Positions 26,152 to 35,253 of a DNA stretch of 64,000 bases are shown here, piece after piece. The notes beneath the pieces are model-generated. The model did not search any database. It was not told the DNA's origin and saw only the letters and a list, made by a program, of their open reading frames with translations. Origin of the DNA: Bernardetia sp. ABR2-2B. Lineage in GTDB: Bacteria > Bacteroidota > Bacteroidia > Cytophagales > Bernardetiaceae. The position numbers were made by a program, and so were the translations under genes. The stretch covers positions 4,010,001-4,074,000 of the forward strand of contig NZ_CP147020.1 of the NCBI RefSeq assembly GCF_037126435.1. The letters run 5' to 3'. Within the stretch, counting starts at the first letter, position 1; every line of letters starts with the position of its first letter.

Positions 26152-26571
26152 TTATTTCTTTTTAGAAAGTAACCATTCTTTTGCTACTGCTCGTTCCTCA
26201 AAATAACCAATCTTAAATTTATTATTGATTGCCATAAGTGATTTTAAAAGCACTTGGGCTGCAATACGCTGAAAAGTTGTGCTTGATTTTATTACTGCAA
26301 CTTCAAAGTTTGTTCCTAGTTCTTTTTGAAGCATTGGCATAAATTTTAGTACCAACCAAGCTCTTGATTTAGAGGAAACTGCTCCTACATTTTCTTGGTT
26401 AAACAAAACCTTGGTATAACCGTGCGTTTTTTCTGAATCTAAGAGAAGTAAAAAAACTTCTTTGTATTCTTCTTCATTTATATCACCCTCCATCTTAATA
26501 ACTATATATTCTTCTTTATTATTGACAAAAGAAGTAATGGATTTATCAGGGCTTTCGTAAAAAGGCATCAT
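26152..26571 (-). CDS. SpoIIAA/STAS-like small protein
   Basis: A 139-residue soluble protein. The layout of alternating strands and helices (YIVIKMEGDINEEEYKEVF, TKVLFNQENVGAVSSKSRAWLVLKFMPML, FEVAVIKSSTTFQRIAAQVLLKSL, KIGYFEERAVAKEWL) fits the SpoIIAA-like (STAS/SEC14-like) fold common in Bacteroidota. The last segment is the typical element where a residue is moved into the active groove. I cannot see the classical DSSG phosphorylation motif, so it may not act in partner switching. Two ATGs, at 26571 and 26568, are possible starts. A terminator follows it, so it is probably monocistronic. Confidence 0.5.
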   Translation of the reverse strand: MMPFYESPDKSITSFVNNKEEYIVIKMEGDINEEEYKEVFLLLLDSEKTHGYTKVLFNQENVGAVSSKSRAWLVLKFMPMLQKELGTNFEVAVIKSSTTFQRIAAQVLLKSLMAINNKFKIGYFEERAVAKEWLLSKKK

Positions 26572-26717
26572 AACGGTATGACTGTAAGTAATGGCTGTTT
26601 GTGAGTGTATTATAATTTACAAAAGAACAAAATTTATTCTCATTTAACAAAAATACGATTTTCATGAAGTTTTTAACTAATTTTTAACTAAAAATTTCTC
26701 TCAAAAGTGCTATTTAG

Positions 26718-29642
26718 TTATTGTATAATTAATTTTTGAGTAATAATTCCTTTCTGAGTTTGGATTCTGACTAAATACATTCCATTTGAAGGGCGTTTTA
26801 AATTAATATCAAAATTAGAAATAAACGTATTTGGAACATCTTTTTGATAAATTATTTGTCCAATAGAATTATAAATTTCAATTGATTCTACTCTCAAATT
26901 TTGTGTTTCTAAACTAAAACTTCCTTTATTTGGATTAGGATATAGATTGACTAAATCATTTAAGTTTTTATCATCAGTTCCCAAGACTTCATCAGGAGAT
27001 AAAATTACAGAAATTGCATTCGAATAATTCTGACCACGATTAGCTGCATAAGAAAGCCAGTCGCCATTTGATTTTCTTTCCCACCCTTTTCCTTCTTCTT
27101 TCTTTTCCGTAAAAATGGTAAATGTATTTAGGCTTTCATATTCTAGTTCTACGCTAACAAAAAACTGATTAGGAACAGCCTGTACTTCATCAAAAACAAC
27201 TCTAGTAAACTGTCTTCTTCTAAAAATATCTCTGTCTATCAATGAATAAAGAATTTCTTGGCGATATAATTCTTCATTGGGTTTTCCATCAGCATCTACT
27301 GACCAAACCACAACATCAAAAGTTGTGTTGAGATTTCTTATGGCTGCATCTGCGAAAAAAATATCTACGGCATAGAGTTTATCAGAAGAACCAAAGTCGC
27401 TAAAATACTCAGCTTTACTTACCGTACTCCCATCATCGTGTCCTGCAAGTGGTTTGTTATTTATTAATTCTTGCTTCAAGTTTTCGGAAGTTATGTTTGT
27501 TACTTTTTTTCCTTTAATCACTTCGATTGCATCAGTTTGTGTACTTTCTCTTGTTCCTAGAGGGTTTGAAGATTGAAGTGTAACATCATAAACTCCTTCT
27601 TGAGTGAATGAAATTTGAGGAGAGATTCCGTTTGCTTGTAAGATTGTATTTCCTTCAATTGTCCAATTAAAATCCACTCCGAAATCTGTTTGAGAGAAAA
27701 ACTTAGCTTTTTCAGAAAGTAAAATCAAAGGATAATTAATATCAAAATCAACAGTTGGAAGATTTAAATTAGTAGCTTGACGAATACGTAAGTTATCCAA
27801 ATATAGACCGTTATTATTTGCTCCAATATTTCTGAACTTTACCTGTGCGAAACGAGCATCGTCTTCTACCTCTATATAAAATATGTACGAGTTCCATTGA
27901 GCAGGTAGTGGACTAAAAGCTGCTGCTTGATTAATGGCTGTTTTGAGTTCTTCCCCTCCTTGTTTCCAAAGCGTCAAAAATTTATCTCCTCCATCAGTAG
28001 CATAAGAGATTTCTAAAGAATCTGAAATTTTGTCTTTATCAAATCCATAAGCAACATCAAAACGAACTTCAAGAACACGGTTAGTTGGGACATTAATAAA
28101 AGGCGAGGTAAGTGTTAATTTTGCTTCACAAGAACGATTAGTTTTGTTAGGAGCGTAGATAGAAAACTCACTTGAGCCATAAGAACCTTCTGAAAAAAGT
28201 AACCAATTTGTTATATCTGTTCTTTCGAAGCTCCAGCCTTCTTTGGTAAGTCTTCTATCTTCAAAATCTAATAAAGTTTCATTTAAGGCTGCTAGATTAT
28301 CATTTATTACTTCAATTGCGACTTGTCTAGTAGCTTCTGTTCCATCATTAGACAAAACCTTCAAAGTAGCTACAAAATTTCCTTCTTGTGAGTAAGTAAT
28401 AGTAGGATTTTGCTCAGTAGAAGATGATGGAGTTCCACCTTCAAATGTCCATTGATAGGCATCTATCTGTTTATTTCCTGTAGCGAGAGATTTATCTGTA
28501 AATTTTATTTTTCCTCCTTTGATGACTTTCTGTTTAGAAAATTCAAAGATAGAAAAGATTTTATTTGCTATTGGTTCGGCAACATTCGAAGTCAAAAGCT
28601 CTTTTCTGCGAGGAGAAATTTCCAAAACAGCGTGCATACGCTCTACTTGATCAGCTGTAAAAAGTGTCATACACTCATCATCTGTATAATCCATAAAGTT
28701 CTGTGTCATTATAATTTTTCCTTCTTCACAAGAAGGTTCGTTTAGATTACAACCTCTTTGATCTTTGGGACTATTGGGAGTATCCTCACAAAAATCATCA
28801 TTCGAGCATGATTTATTAATTCCCCATGTATGCAGAAGACCAAAAAAATGACCTACCTCGTGAGTGGCAGTACGTCCTCTATTAAATGGTTTGCTTTCAA
28901 TGAGTTGAGGAGCATTTGGTGTCTTTTCTATTGAACCAAAATTTATGTACCGAACCACAATACCATCTGTATTTGCTTCTCCTTCATCTTCCTTTAGACC
29001 ACCCAAACCCGATAAGTTAGGAAATTGTGCATAACCAAGGTCATCATATTTTGCTACCCAAATATTAAAATATTGATTTGGATTCCAAACTGTAATAGGT
29101 TTTGCATAAGCATCAAAAGTAGGTCTAATCCATTGTTGAAGACAACCTTTTGTACGAGTGATTCCAATTTCTGCTAGAGGATTGCCTTTTGGGTCAATAG
29201 TGGCAGGGACAAATTCGATACTCGGATTTGCAGCTACGCTTTTAAAAACATCTACTGTTTCGTCTTTATCAGGATTTGTAAAATTAAAATCTTCATTCAA
29301 AACTTCTATTTGTCCATAAATCTGTGCAGCCGAAATATTTGTACCCTCTCCTATCGGCTCTCCATTGTGGATTACATGAACGATGATAGGGATTCTGTAA
29401 GTAGATTCTGTTCTTTCTACTTTATGTAATAATGGGTTGTTTTTTCTGTTTTCCTTCTTTTCTTTAATATATTTTTGCAGTATGTTTTCAAAGGCTTCAC
29501 TTCCTGCTATTTTATTCTGTGAGTGATACGATGAACTAGAAGTAGTACAAGTTCGCTGCGAGAAACCATCAGAATAAGAAAATAGAAATAAACTTATTAG
29601 AATAAAATAAAATAAAACGTTAGATAAGAAATTGGTCTTCAT
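26718..29642 (-). CDS. Secreted M43 (pappalysin-like) metalloprotease with PKD domains and T9SS sorting signal
   Basis: With the ATG at 29642 (MKTNFLSNVL...) the protein has 974 residues and a clear signal peptide ending DGFSQR. The frame opens 34 codons earlier, but that would bury the signal peptide. The catalytic zinc site is HEVGHFFGLLH at residues 261-271 (His261, Glu262, His265, His271), followed by the Met-turn segment MTQNFMDYTDDECMTLFT, as in M43 proteases. Two PKD-like domains (about 370-450 and 665-745) flank a MAM/jelly-roll-like region. The last ~75 residues (LYPNPNKGSFSLE...NGMYLVRIQTQKG) are a type A T9SS sorting domain, which links it to the GldN proteins at the start of the window. 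Confidence 0.92.
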   Translation of the reverse strand: MKTNFLSNVLFYFILISLFLFSYSDGFSQRTCTTSSSSYHSQNKIAGSEAFENILQKYIKEKKENRKNNPLLHKVERTESTYRIPIIVHVIHNGEPIGEGTNISAAQIYGQIEVLNEDFNFTNPDKDETVDVFKSVAANPSIEFVPATIDPKGNPLAEIGITRTKGCLQQWIRPTFDAYAKPITVWNPNQYFNIWVAKYDDLGYAQFPNLSGLGGLKEDEGEANTDGIVVRYINFGSIEKTPNAPQLIESKPFNRGRTATHEVGHFFGLLHTWGINKSCSNDDFCEDTPNSPKDQRGCNLNEPSCEEGKIIMTQNFMDYTDDECMTLFTADQVERMHAVLEISPRRKELLTSNVAEPIANKIFSIFEFSKQKVIKGGKIKFTDKSLATGNKQIDAYQWTFEGGTPSSSTEQNPTITYSQEGNFVATLKVLSNDGTEATRQVAIEVINDNLAALNETLLDFEDRRLTKEGWSFERTDITNWLLFSEGSYGSSEFSIYAPNKTNRSCEAKLTLTSPFINVPTNRVLEVRFDVAYGFDKDKISDSLEISYATDGGDKFLTLWKQGGEELKTAINQAAAFSPLPAQWNSYIFYIEVEDDARFAQVKFRNIGANNNGLYLDNLRIRQATNLNLPTVDFDINYPLILLSEKAKFFSQTDFGVDFNWTIEGNTILQANGISPQISFTQEGVYDVTLQSSNPLGTRESTQTDAIEVIKGKKVTNITSENLKQELINNKPLAGHDDGSTVSKAEYFSDFGSSDKLYAVDIFFADAAIRNLNTTFDVVVWSVDADGKPNEELYRQEILYSLIDRDIFRRRQFTRVVFDEVQAVPNQFFVSVELEYESLNTFTIFTEKKEEGKGWERKSNGDWLSYAANRGQNYSNAISVILSPDEVLGTDDKNLNDLVNLYPNPNKGSFSLETQNLRVESIEIYNSIGQIIYQKDVPNTFISNFDINLKRPSNGMYLVRIQTQKGIITQKLIIQ

Positions 29643-29848
29643 TATGGCTATTTTTAGAAATATCAAAATTGTAGCAAAAAAACAGAGTAAACTATCTAGT
29701 AAAAGTACAAAAATTGAACTAAAATAAAATACTTCTTTGTGCATTTATTATGAGGACTCGACAAAGTAAGATTTGGTTGCATTTGTTTTTGAAATAAAAA
29801 AACTACCCAGTTGTAATTTCTCTAGTTATTATCTTTTTTCATTAGAAG

Positions 29849-32665
29849 TTAATTATTTTCTGTTCCCAACATCTGACGCATTACTCGCTTTTCAAGGTTC
29901 AATAATGAGGTGTCATTTGGAGCGAGTAAAAGAGCTTTTACAACATTTTCGTAGGCTTGTTTTTCTTTATTTCGCTCTAAAAAATAAATAGTCTGATTTT
30001 TTATTTTATTGATTTCAATCTTTACATATTCGTCCAAAACTTCAAGGTGAGTTTTGACTAAAGCAGAGTTATATCCAATCGAATCAGCTTGTTTATAATG
30101 TTTGTAAGCATCAAGAAACTGCTTTTTCTTAAATGCAGTTTCTCCTTCTTCTACAAGTTGAAAGAATATTTCTTTTTTAGGAATAATATTTTCTATTTCT
30201 TTGATTTCTGTATTTACACTTATCGTTTGAGTAGAATCTGCAAAATCTAAAGCAATCGTATAGTTTTTGAGAGCTTCTTCATAATTAGTAGAATTTTTTT
30301 GATAATTAGCTGTCTGAAAATAATTTTGAAACTTGAGTAACTTTTCTTTTTCATTCGTTCGAATCAAAGAATCTTGTGCTGTTTCTAAGGCTCGTAACTG
30401 AGCATTATTTTTTAAGTTTAGAGAATGCACCCAAAGCCCTAAACCACAAGCAGCCAAAAGTGCAACAACAGCAAGGGTAAGAAAAATACGCAATCTTAAA
30501 ATCGTTTTTTCTTGTTTTCTTTTTTGTGCATTGACAGACTTTATGCTCTCCGAAATAAATTCTTTTTGAATAGATGTTGGAGTAGGAATTTTATTATGCT
30601 TTTTGCATTCTTCTAGCCAGTTTTCTGCAATAGCAAGTTCGTTTCCTCTCAAAAGAAAAGCATAATTTTTTTCGTTAATGTTCCATTCTAATGCTTTTTG
30701 CTGATATTTTGAATGTTTTTGTGTGTGTTCTCTATCTATATTTAAGGCTCTCAAAAGCTCTCTAAACTGTTGTCCATTATCAGCTTGAAGGTCATTTTCT
30801 AAACTATTTTTAGAAAAGTCTATCCATTGAATATGACTAGGGAAATAATCTGGCATTTCTTTTACTTCTTTCAAACGAACTAAAATAATTCGTTTTCCCA
30901 TCGAAAGAGCGTGTAAAACTTCATCCTTACAGTAGGGCGAAGAAATAGAAGCAGGAGAAATAATAAATAAGAAATTATCAGATGTTTCGATGCCATTTTT
31001 GATTTCTTTTCCAAAATCCGAACCAGCAGGAATACATTCTTGGTCAAACCACGTCGTGCGTCCATTGAGTTGAAGCTCTTCATTGAGCCAACGAGCAAAA
31101 TCGCCATCATTACGAGAATAAGAAATAAAGACTTCACTACTAAGCATACCTATTTTGGCGATACTTTCCTCAATGAATTTTTCGTGTAGCTCTGTTGGTG
31201 TATTTAGTTTATTGTTGGTAGTGTTACTTCCTTGTTTTTTGCCTTGATTGAGCCACGTTTGGGCTTTATCCAAGTTGTGTCCACGCAATAAAATAGCATC
31301 GTTTTTATGCTGTTCTTCCCATTTCAAGGCTTGTGAAAGATAGCGTTTGTGGTTTCTGTAATAGTCGTAATTGTCTTCTAAGATGCAGATAATTTCATCT
31401 AAATCCTTTTCAAAATCTAAATTTTCTGTAAAGTTATCTTCTATTCGGTTGTCTGTCAAATCAATATAGGAAGAGGAAGAATTAGAAAGGAGTGAACGCA
31501 AAGCCTCAGGTAATTCTTCTGTATTGACATTTTTGGCTAAGATTATAATAATTCGTTTGTGGAAAGTAAGCGCAAAACGAAGTTCTCTCAAACAATCCGA
31601 ATTTTTGGCAGAAGAAGGAGAAAGTACAAAAACAAAATTATCAGCTTGAGCAATTTGCTCTTTTATTTCTTCTGTATAATTAGATTCATCAAAACCTTTT
31701 TGAGTTTCTCTTTGAATTGAATTATTAGGCAAAGCAACTGTAATTCCTGCTTTAATCAATCCTCTACGGATTTTTTGAGTTTGTTGTCTTTCTTGTTTAG
31801 CAAAACATAAGAAAACTTCTGACATCAAGTTATCAGCATTTTTCTTTGATTCTGTAATAAATTCACTATGCAAAACAGAAGGCAAACAGGGAGGTTGCTC
31901 AGGTGAAACAAAATTTTTGGTAAGCCAATTTTGTGCTTCTTGTCTTTTTTCTCCTACTAACAAAAGGTTTGTTTGCCTTCTGTTACTTTCCCATAAAAGA
32001 GCCTTTTGGAGTAATTCTGTATGGAGATAAACGTATTCTTTTTGCTTTTCGATAACCTTCAAAATACTTTCAAAACTATCATCAAAGCTATCAATATCTT
32101 TTCCAAAAATAGGAATTGGATTTTCTTTTATAAACGCTACTTCTTCGTGTTTGCGCCAACGGTTTTCATAAGTAAGTTGCCAGTTATAAAGTTGATTGAT
32201 ATGGTCTTCTGAAAGCTGCTGACGAGCATGTACCCAATCGGTTTTGCCCAAAAGCTCATGCGAACGATTTAAGACATCTTTTTTAGAAAAAATGGGCAAA
32301 ACATCCATTCCGTTTGCCTCATAAAACTGTACCAAAACGCTACGTTCTTCGTAGGATAAAGGAGCATCTTTTGTATCAAAAATGACATTTTGATCGACAG
32401 GAATCACTCGTTTTCCTAGCTTTCTAGCATATTCTAATTCTATCAAACAATAAGCAGAAGTAAGGCAACGAGGTGCAAGAATAAGGATAAAATTATGAGC
32501 CGATTCTATGCCATGAGAAATACGTTTGGAATAATCGTCGCCATCAGGAATATTGACTTTATCAAACCAAATTTCATAGCCTTTTAGCTTCAAAGATTGA
32601 TATAATCTTCCTACAAAGCCTAGACTTTCTCTTCTTCCATACGAAATAAAGGCATCTTTTGTCAT
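29849..32665 (-). CDS. Triple-TIR, single-TM, TPR protein
   Basis: A 938-residue protein with three TIR-like domains, each followed by a similar helical linker. TIR1 is at about 3-140 (DAFISYGRRES; candidate Glu76 in AYCLIELEYA). TIR2 is at about 281-405 (SEVFLCFAKQE; Glu361 in DCLRELRFAL). TIR3 is at about 509-620 (SEVFISYSRND; Glu582 in YCKDEVLHAL). The linkers repeat the pattern HxxxLxxALxWE...LLRGxxLxxAxxWL...P.PT..EFI.ES at ~215-275, ~440-503 and ~652-709. A membrane helix follows at about 723-748, then a TPR-like region (~775-925). TIR domains are NADases, cyclic ADP-ribose-type signal makers or adaptors in immunity. The helix would anchor the TIR part inside the cell. TIR2 is the most diverged. 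Confidence 0.85.
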   Translation of the reverse strand: MTKDAFISYGRRESLGFVGRLYQSLKLKGYEIWFDKVNIPDGDDYSKRISHGIESAHNFILILAPRCLTSAYCLIELEYARKLGKRVIPVDQNVIFDTKDAPLSYEERSVLVQFYEANGMDVLPIFSKKDVLNRSHELLGKTDWVHARQQLSEDHINQLYNWQLTYENRWRKHEEVAFIKENPIPIFGKDIDSFDDSFESILKVIEKQKEYVYLHTELLQKALLWESNRRQTNLLLVGEKRQEAQNWLTKNFVSPEQPPCLPSVLHSEFITESKKNADNLMSEVFLCFAKQERQQTQKIRRGLIKAGITVALPNNSIQRETQKGFDESNYTEEIKEQIAQADNFVFVLSPSSAKNSDCLRELRFALTFHKRIIIILAKNVNTEELPEALRSLLSNSSSSYIDLTDNRIEDNFTENLDFEKDLDEIICILEDNYDYYRNHKRYLSQALKWEEQHKNDAILLRGHNLDKAQTWLNQGKKQGSNTTNNKLNTPTELHEKFIEESIAKIGMLSSEVFISYSRNDGDFARWLNEELQLNGRTTWFDQECIPAGSDFGKEIKNGIETSDNFLFIISPASISSPYCKDEVLHALSMGKRIILVRLKEVKEMPDYFPSHIQWIDFSKNSLENDLQADNGQQFRELLRALNIDREHTQKHSKYQQKALEWNINEKNYAFLLRGNELAIAENWLEECKKHNKIPTPTSIQKEFISESIKSVNAQKRKQEKTILRLRIFLTLAVVALLAACGLGLWVHSLNLKNNAQLRALETAQDSLIRTNEKEKLLKFQNYFQTANYQKNSTNYEEALKNYTIALDFADSTQTISVNTEIKEIENIIPKKEIFFQLVEEGETAFKKKQFLDAYKHYKQADSIGYNSALVKTHLEVLDEYVKIEINKIKNQTIYFLERNKEKQAYENVVKALLLAPNDTSLLNLEKRVMRQMLGTENN

Positions 32666-32730
32666 GAAAATAGCTTGGACTAAATAATTTAATAATTAGA
32701 ATGTAGCTAAAATACAAAATTTATACAAAT

Positions 32731-33483
32731 TTATTTTTTATTCATTTTTAACTCTACAAGCTTAATATATTTTACTATTGGATAAAACGAGGAAAACAAA
32801 GACCATACGAAACCAGGAAAACCATTTAGGAAACAACCCCTTAGAATATAAAGTTGAATAAACTTGATAGGCAAATAAATTATTATTACAAATTTAGGTT
32901 TGTTTTTTCCATTCTTGATATATTTTTCAGAAGCTAAAGTAGTATAACGATTAAATTTATTGAAATAATCATGTATATTTTTATAGCTATAATGTAGCAT
33001 TTCATTTTTGAATGCTCCTATTTTTCCTTCTACTTTTATAATTTCGTGTACCTTGTCTAACGTAACGCCTCCTTTATTTTTATTGAAAAGCCTAAGGCAA
33101 GGTTTTTTAAGTTCTGATTGAATTCTTTTTTCTAAAAAAATAAGAGTACGTGGTAAATTAAAAGCACTCTCTTCAATGGTTTCCTGCTCTAGCTTTTTTT
33201 GTATTTCTTGTTGTAATTTTTTGGAAAGAACCTCATCAGCATCCATAGACAGAATCCAGTCATACTTGGCTTGTGAGAAGGCAAAGTTTTTTTGCGTACC
33301 AAAACCATCAAAATCTCTAATAAAAACTTTACAATTATATTTATCATAAATTTCTTGACTTCTATCAGTGCTTCCAGAATCTACTACTATAATCTCATCA
33401 CACCAAACGAGTGCCTTTAAAGTTTCTTCAATAATAGTAGCTTCATTATAAGCAATCAAAACAGCACTTACTTTATGAGTCAT
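32731..33483 (-). CDS. Family 2 glycosyltransferase, WaaE-like
   Basis: Starting at the ATG at 33483 (MTHKVSAVLIAYNEA) it has 250 residues; the frame opens 12 codons earlier but without a convincing start context. The GT-A fold signatures are VSAVLIAYNEATIIEETL, VDSGSTDRS, and the metal-binding DADEV in WILSMDADEVLS. The C-terminal half has a membrane-associated helix near IIYLPIKFIQLYI. The layout is that of WaaE/KdtX-type enzymes, which add a sugar to the lipopolysaccharide inner core, but the acceptor cannot be told. It stands alone between the TIR gene and lepB. Confidence 0.85.
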   Translation of the reverse strand: MTHKVSAVLIAYNEATIIEETLKALVWCDEIIVVDSGSTDRSQEIYDKYNCKVFIRDFDGFGTQKNFAFSQAKYDWILSMDADEVLSKKLQQEIQKKLEQETIEESAFNLPRTLIFLEKRIQSELKKPCLRLFNKNKGGVTLDKVHEIIKVEGKIGAFKNEMLHYSYKNIHDYFNKFNRYTTLASEKYIKNGKNKPKFVIIIYLPIKFIQLYILRGCFLNGFPGFVWSLFSSFYPIVKYIKLVELKMNKK

Positions 33484-33511
33484 ACAAAGAAGGGGGGAAA
33501 GGATATTAAAC

Positions 33512-33619
33512 GTTATCACGGTTATTTTTGTATAAGGTGTTTTTGTGCATTCGTTTGCTCATAAATGAATTTGTCGCTTTCTCAGAGCTGAACACACATG
33601 AATAATTAACCGTGGTAAC
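33512..33619. repeat. Inverted repeat enclosing a hairpin, between lepB and the glycosyltransferase
   Basis: GTTATCACGGTTA (33512-33524) pairs with TAACCGTGGTAAC (33607-33619), with one G-T wobble in 13 positions. The enclosed 82 bases contain a second imperfect stem, ATTCGTTT with AAATGAAT, around 33551-33572. A further small hairpin, CAGTCT...AGACTG, lies just outside at 33696-33715. It could be an RNA structure in the leader of the glycosyltransferase gene or a small palindromic insertion. Confidence 0.5.
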
Positions 33620-33730
33620 ATTTATTTATTAAAAAATAATACTAATCTAATGAGACAAAGTTATACAAAAAAATATGATATATTAGCACTACAAACAGTC
33701 TGCTTAACGAGACTGACCTATATTCATATA

Positions 33731-34903
33731 TTATTTTACCCACTTAAAAAAACGTTCCCAACGCACTCTTGCCCAATTTTTGATTCCGTCAGCAGGTGTT
33801 TCGGAGTGATAGATGACTAAAGGAGTACCTATTAAGTGGTCTTCTGGAACAAGCCCCCACATACGGGAATCAGATGAATTATGGCGATTATCTCCCAAAA
33901 CAAAATAATAATTTTGTTTGAAAATATAGTTTTCTGTTAATTTACCATCAATAATAAGTTGATTATCAATTATTTCTACATCGTTATTGTATTCATAATT
34001 TTTGATGATGTTTTCATACAAAAGTAGTGTTCCTTCGTGCATAACAATTGTATCTCCTTTTTTTGGAATATAATACGAGCCAAAATAATCTCTATTCCAA
34101 CCTAATTTTTTACTGCTTTCAGTCATTGAATTATCAGAAATATCATTTTGCTCAAAGAACTTAGGCGTAATTTCTTCAATTCTCAAATCTTGCCTTAGTT
34201 GATTGGCTTGTTTTGGCGTAGTGTAAAGTAAATAAGTCTTTGTTTGAGGTTCTTCTTTGATTACTTCCTCTACTTTTCTATTACGTCCTTTTTTTCTTTT
34301 GCTGTTTTTGAATTTCTTGATGCGTTTTACTTCTTTGGTTTCGATTTCTTTCCATGTCTGTACGTCTGTGTGATGAAAAACAGTTTCTGGCTTTTCAGCT
34401 GTTTTGACGATATAACTAAGCTGCATATCAGAAGGATTGGGTTGCCACTCTCCATTTCTGAAAATATCTTGGCGCATAATCTGAATTCTATCTCCTGCCA
34501 CACCTACGCAACGTTTGATATAACACGTTTTGTCTTCTATCGTTTCAGAATCACCTATGCTATCCAATGGATAATAAAAAATAATTACTTCACCAGCTTG
34601 TACATCTCTTAATTTGGGAAGCCTATCAGGTAAAAGACTAGAAATATTAAAATCAAATCCTGCCTTTTTTGTATTTGAGTTTTGTTTTTTGTGAGGGATT
34701 TTTGCGCCAAAAGGAAGTTTGTTGCATACTATTTTATCTCCTCTCAGAAGTGAACCTTCCATTGAAGAAGTGGGAATAATGAAATACTCTAAGGCAATTT
34801 GTTTTAATGTAAATAAAGAAATACAGGTAAAGAAGAGAAAATAAAGGCGAAACCACCATTTTTTGGATTTTGATTTAATTCTATCAATTTTTTTTATTTT
34901 CAT
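33731..34903 (-). CDS. lepB: Signal peptidase I
   Basis: A 390-residue inner-membrane serine protease that removes signal peptides from exported proteins. A membrane helix at ~17-40 is followed by the catalytic Ser47 in PTSSMEGSL and the general base Lys130 in CYIKRCVGVAGD. The late signature VLGDNRHNSSDSRMWGLVP is present. It is longer than the classical enzyme because of an inserted lysine-rich region (about residues 175-270, including KKFKNSKRKKGRNRK) between the catalytic Lys and the final conserved box. Large insertions are common in Bacteroidota LepB. Its presence suits a window rich in exported proteins. Confidence 0.93.
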   Translation of the reverse strand: MKIKKIDRIKSKSKKWWFRLYFLFFTCISLFTLKQIALEYFIIPTSSMEGSLLRGDKIVCNKLPFGAKIPHKKQNSNTKKAGFDFNISSLLPDRLPKLRDVQAGEVIIFYYPLDSIGDSETIEDKTCYIKRCVGVAGDRIQIMRQDIFRNGEWQPNPSDMQLSYIVKTAEKPETVFHHTDVQTWKEIETKEVKRIKKFKNSKRKKGRNRKVEEVIKEEPQTKTYLLYTTPKQANQLRQDLRIEEITPKFFEQNDISDNSMTESSKKLGWNRDYFGSYYIPKKGDTIVMHEGTLLLYENIIKNYEYNNDVEIIDNQLIIDGKLTENYIFKQNYYFVLGDNRHNSSDSRMWGLVPEDHLIGTPLVIYHSETPADGIKNWARVRWERFFKWVK

Positions 34904-35253
34904 GGTAATTTTTATAATTATTGAGTAAGCGGCTATAATAATCTTTTATCAAAATAGGAGTTGTTTTTTTTACAATAGAAAGAAGAAAATTCTACTGTTT
35001 GTCTTGTAGTTGTATAATTGCACAAAACACGCCATAAATTCTATTAAAATAGATGAAAATTGATTTTTATTGAGTTTTTATAGAAATAATTAACTTTATT
35101 CGGAATAATAGATGGATTTGTATTGATTAAGCGAAACTTTATTTTGTTTAGTTGTTGCTTTAATAGAGGAGTTTTGTTAGCTATTTTATTTTTAGTATCT
35201 TAAATATCTATCCCCAAAAAAATACCAAATTTACTTTCAAAAACTTCTGAAAA
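34904..35253. other. 350-base AT-rich gap between divergent genes
   Basis: The gap between divergent lepB (minus) and the TPR/serine-rich protein gene (plus). It must hold both promoters. I see TTTTGTTAG-type stretches near 35170-35180 but cannot pin a -33/-7 pair. No ORF, RNA gene or clear hairpin is visible. Confidence 0.4.

Noticed and set aside
29643-29744. The first 34 codons of the M43 protease frame
   Set aside because: They add a second hydrophobic stretch ahead of a good signal peptide. The ATG at 29642 gives a normal exported protein.
34244-34612. A 122-codon plus-strand frame inside lepB
   Set aside because: It is a Phe-rich shadow of the lysine-rich insertion in lepB and has no independent support.
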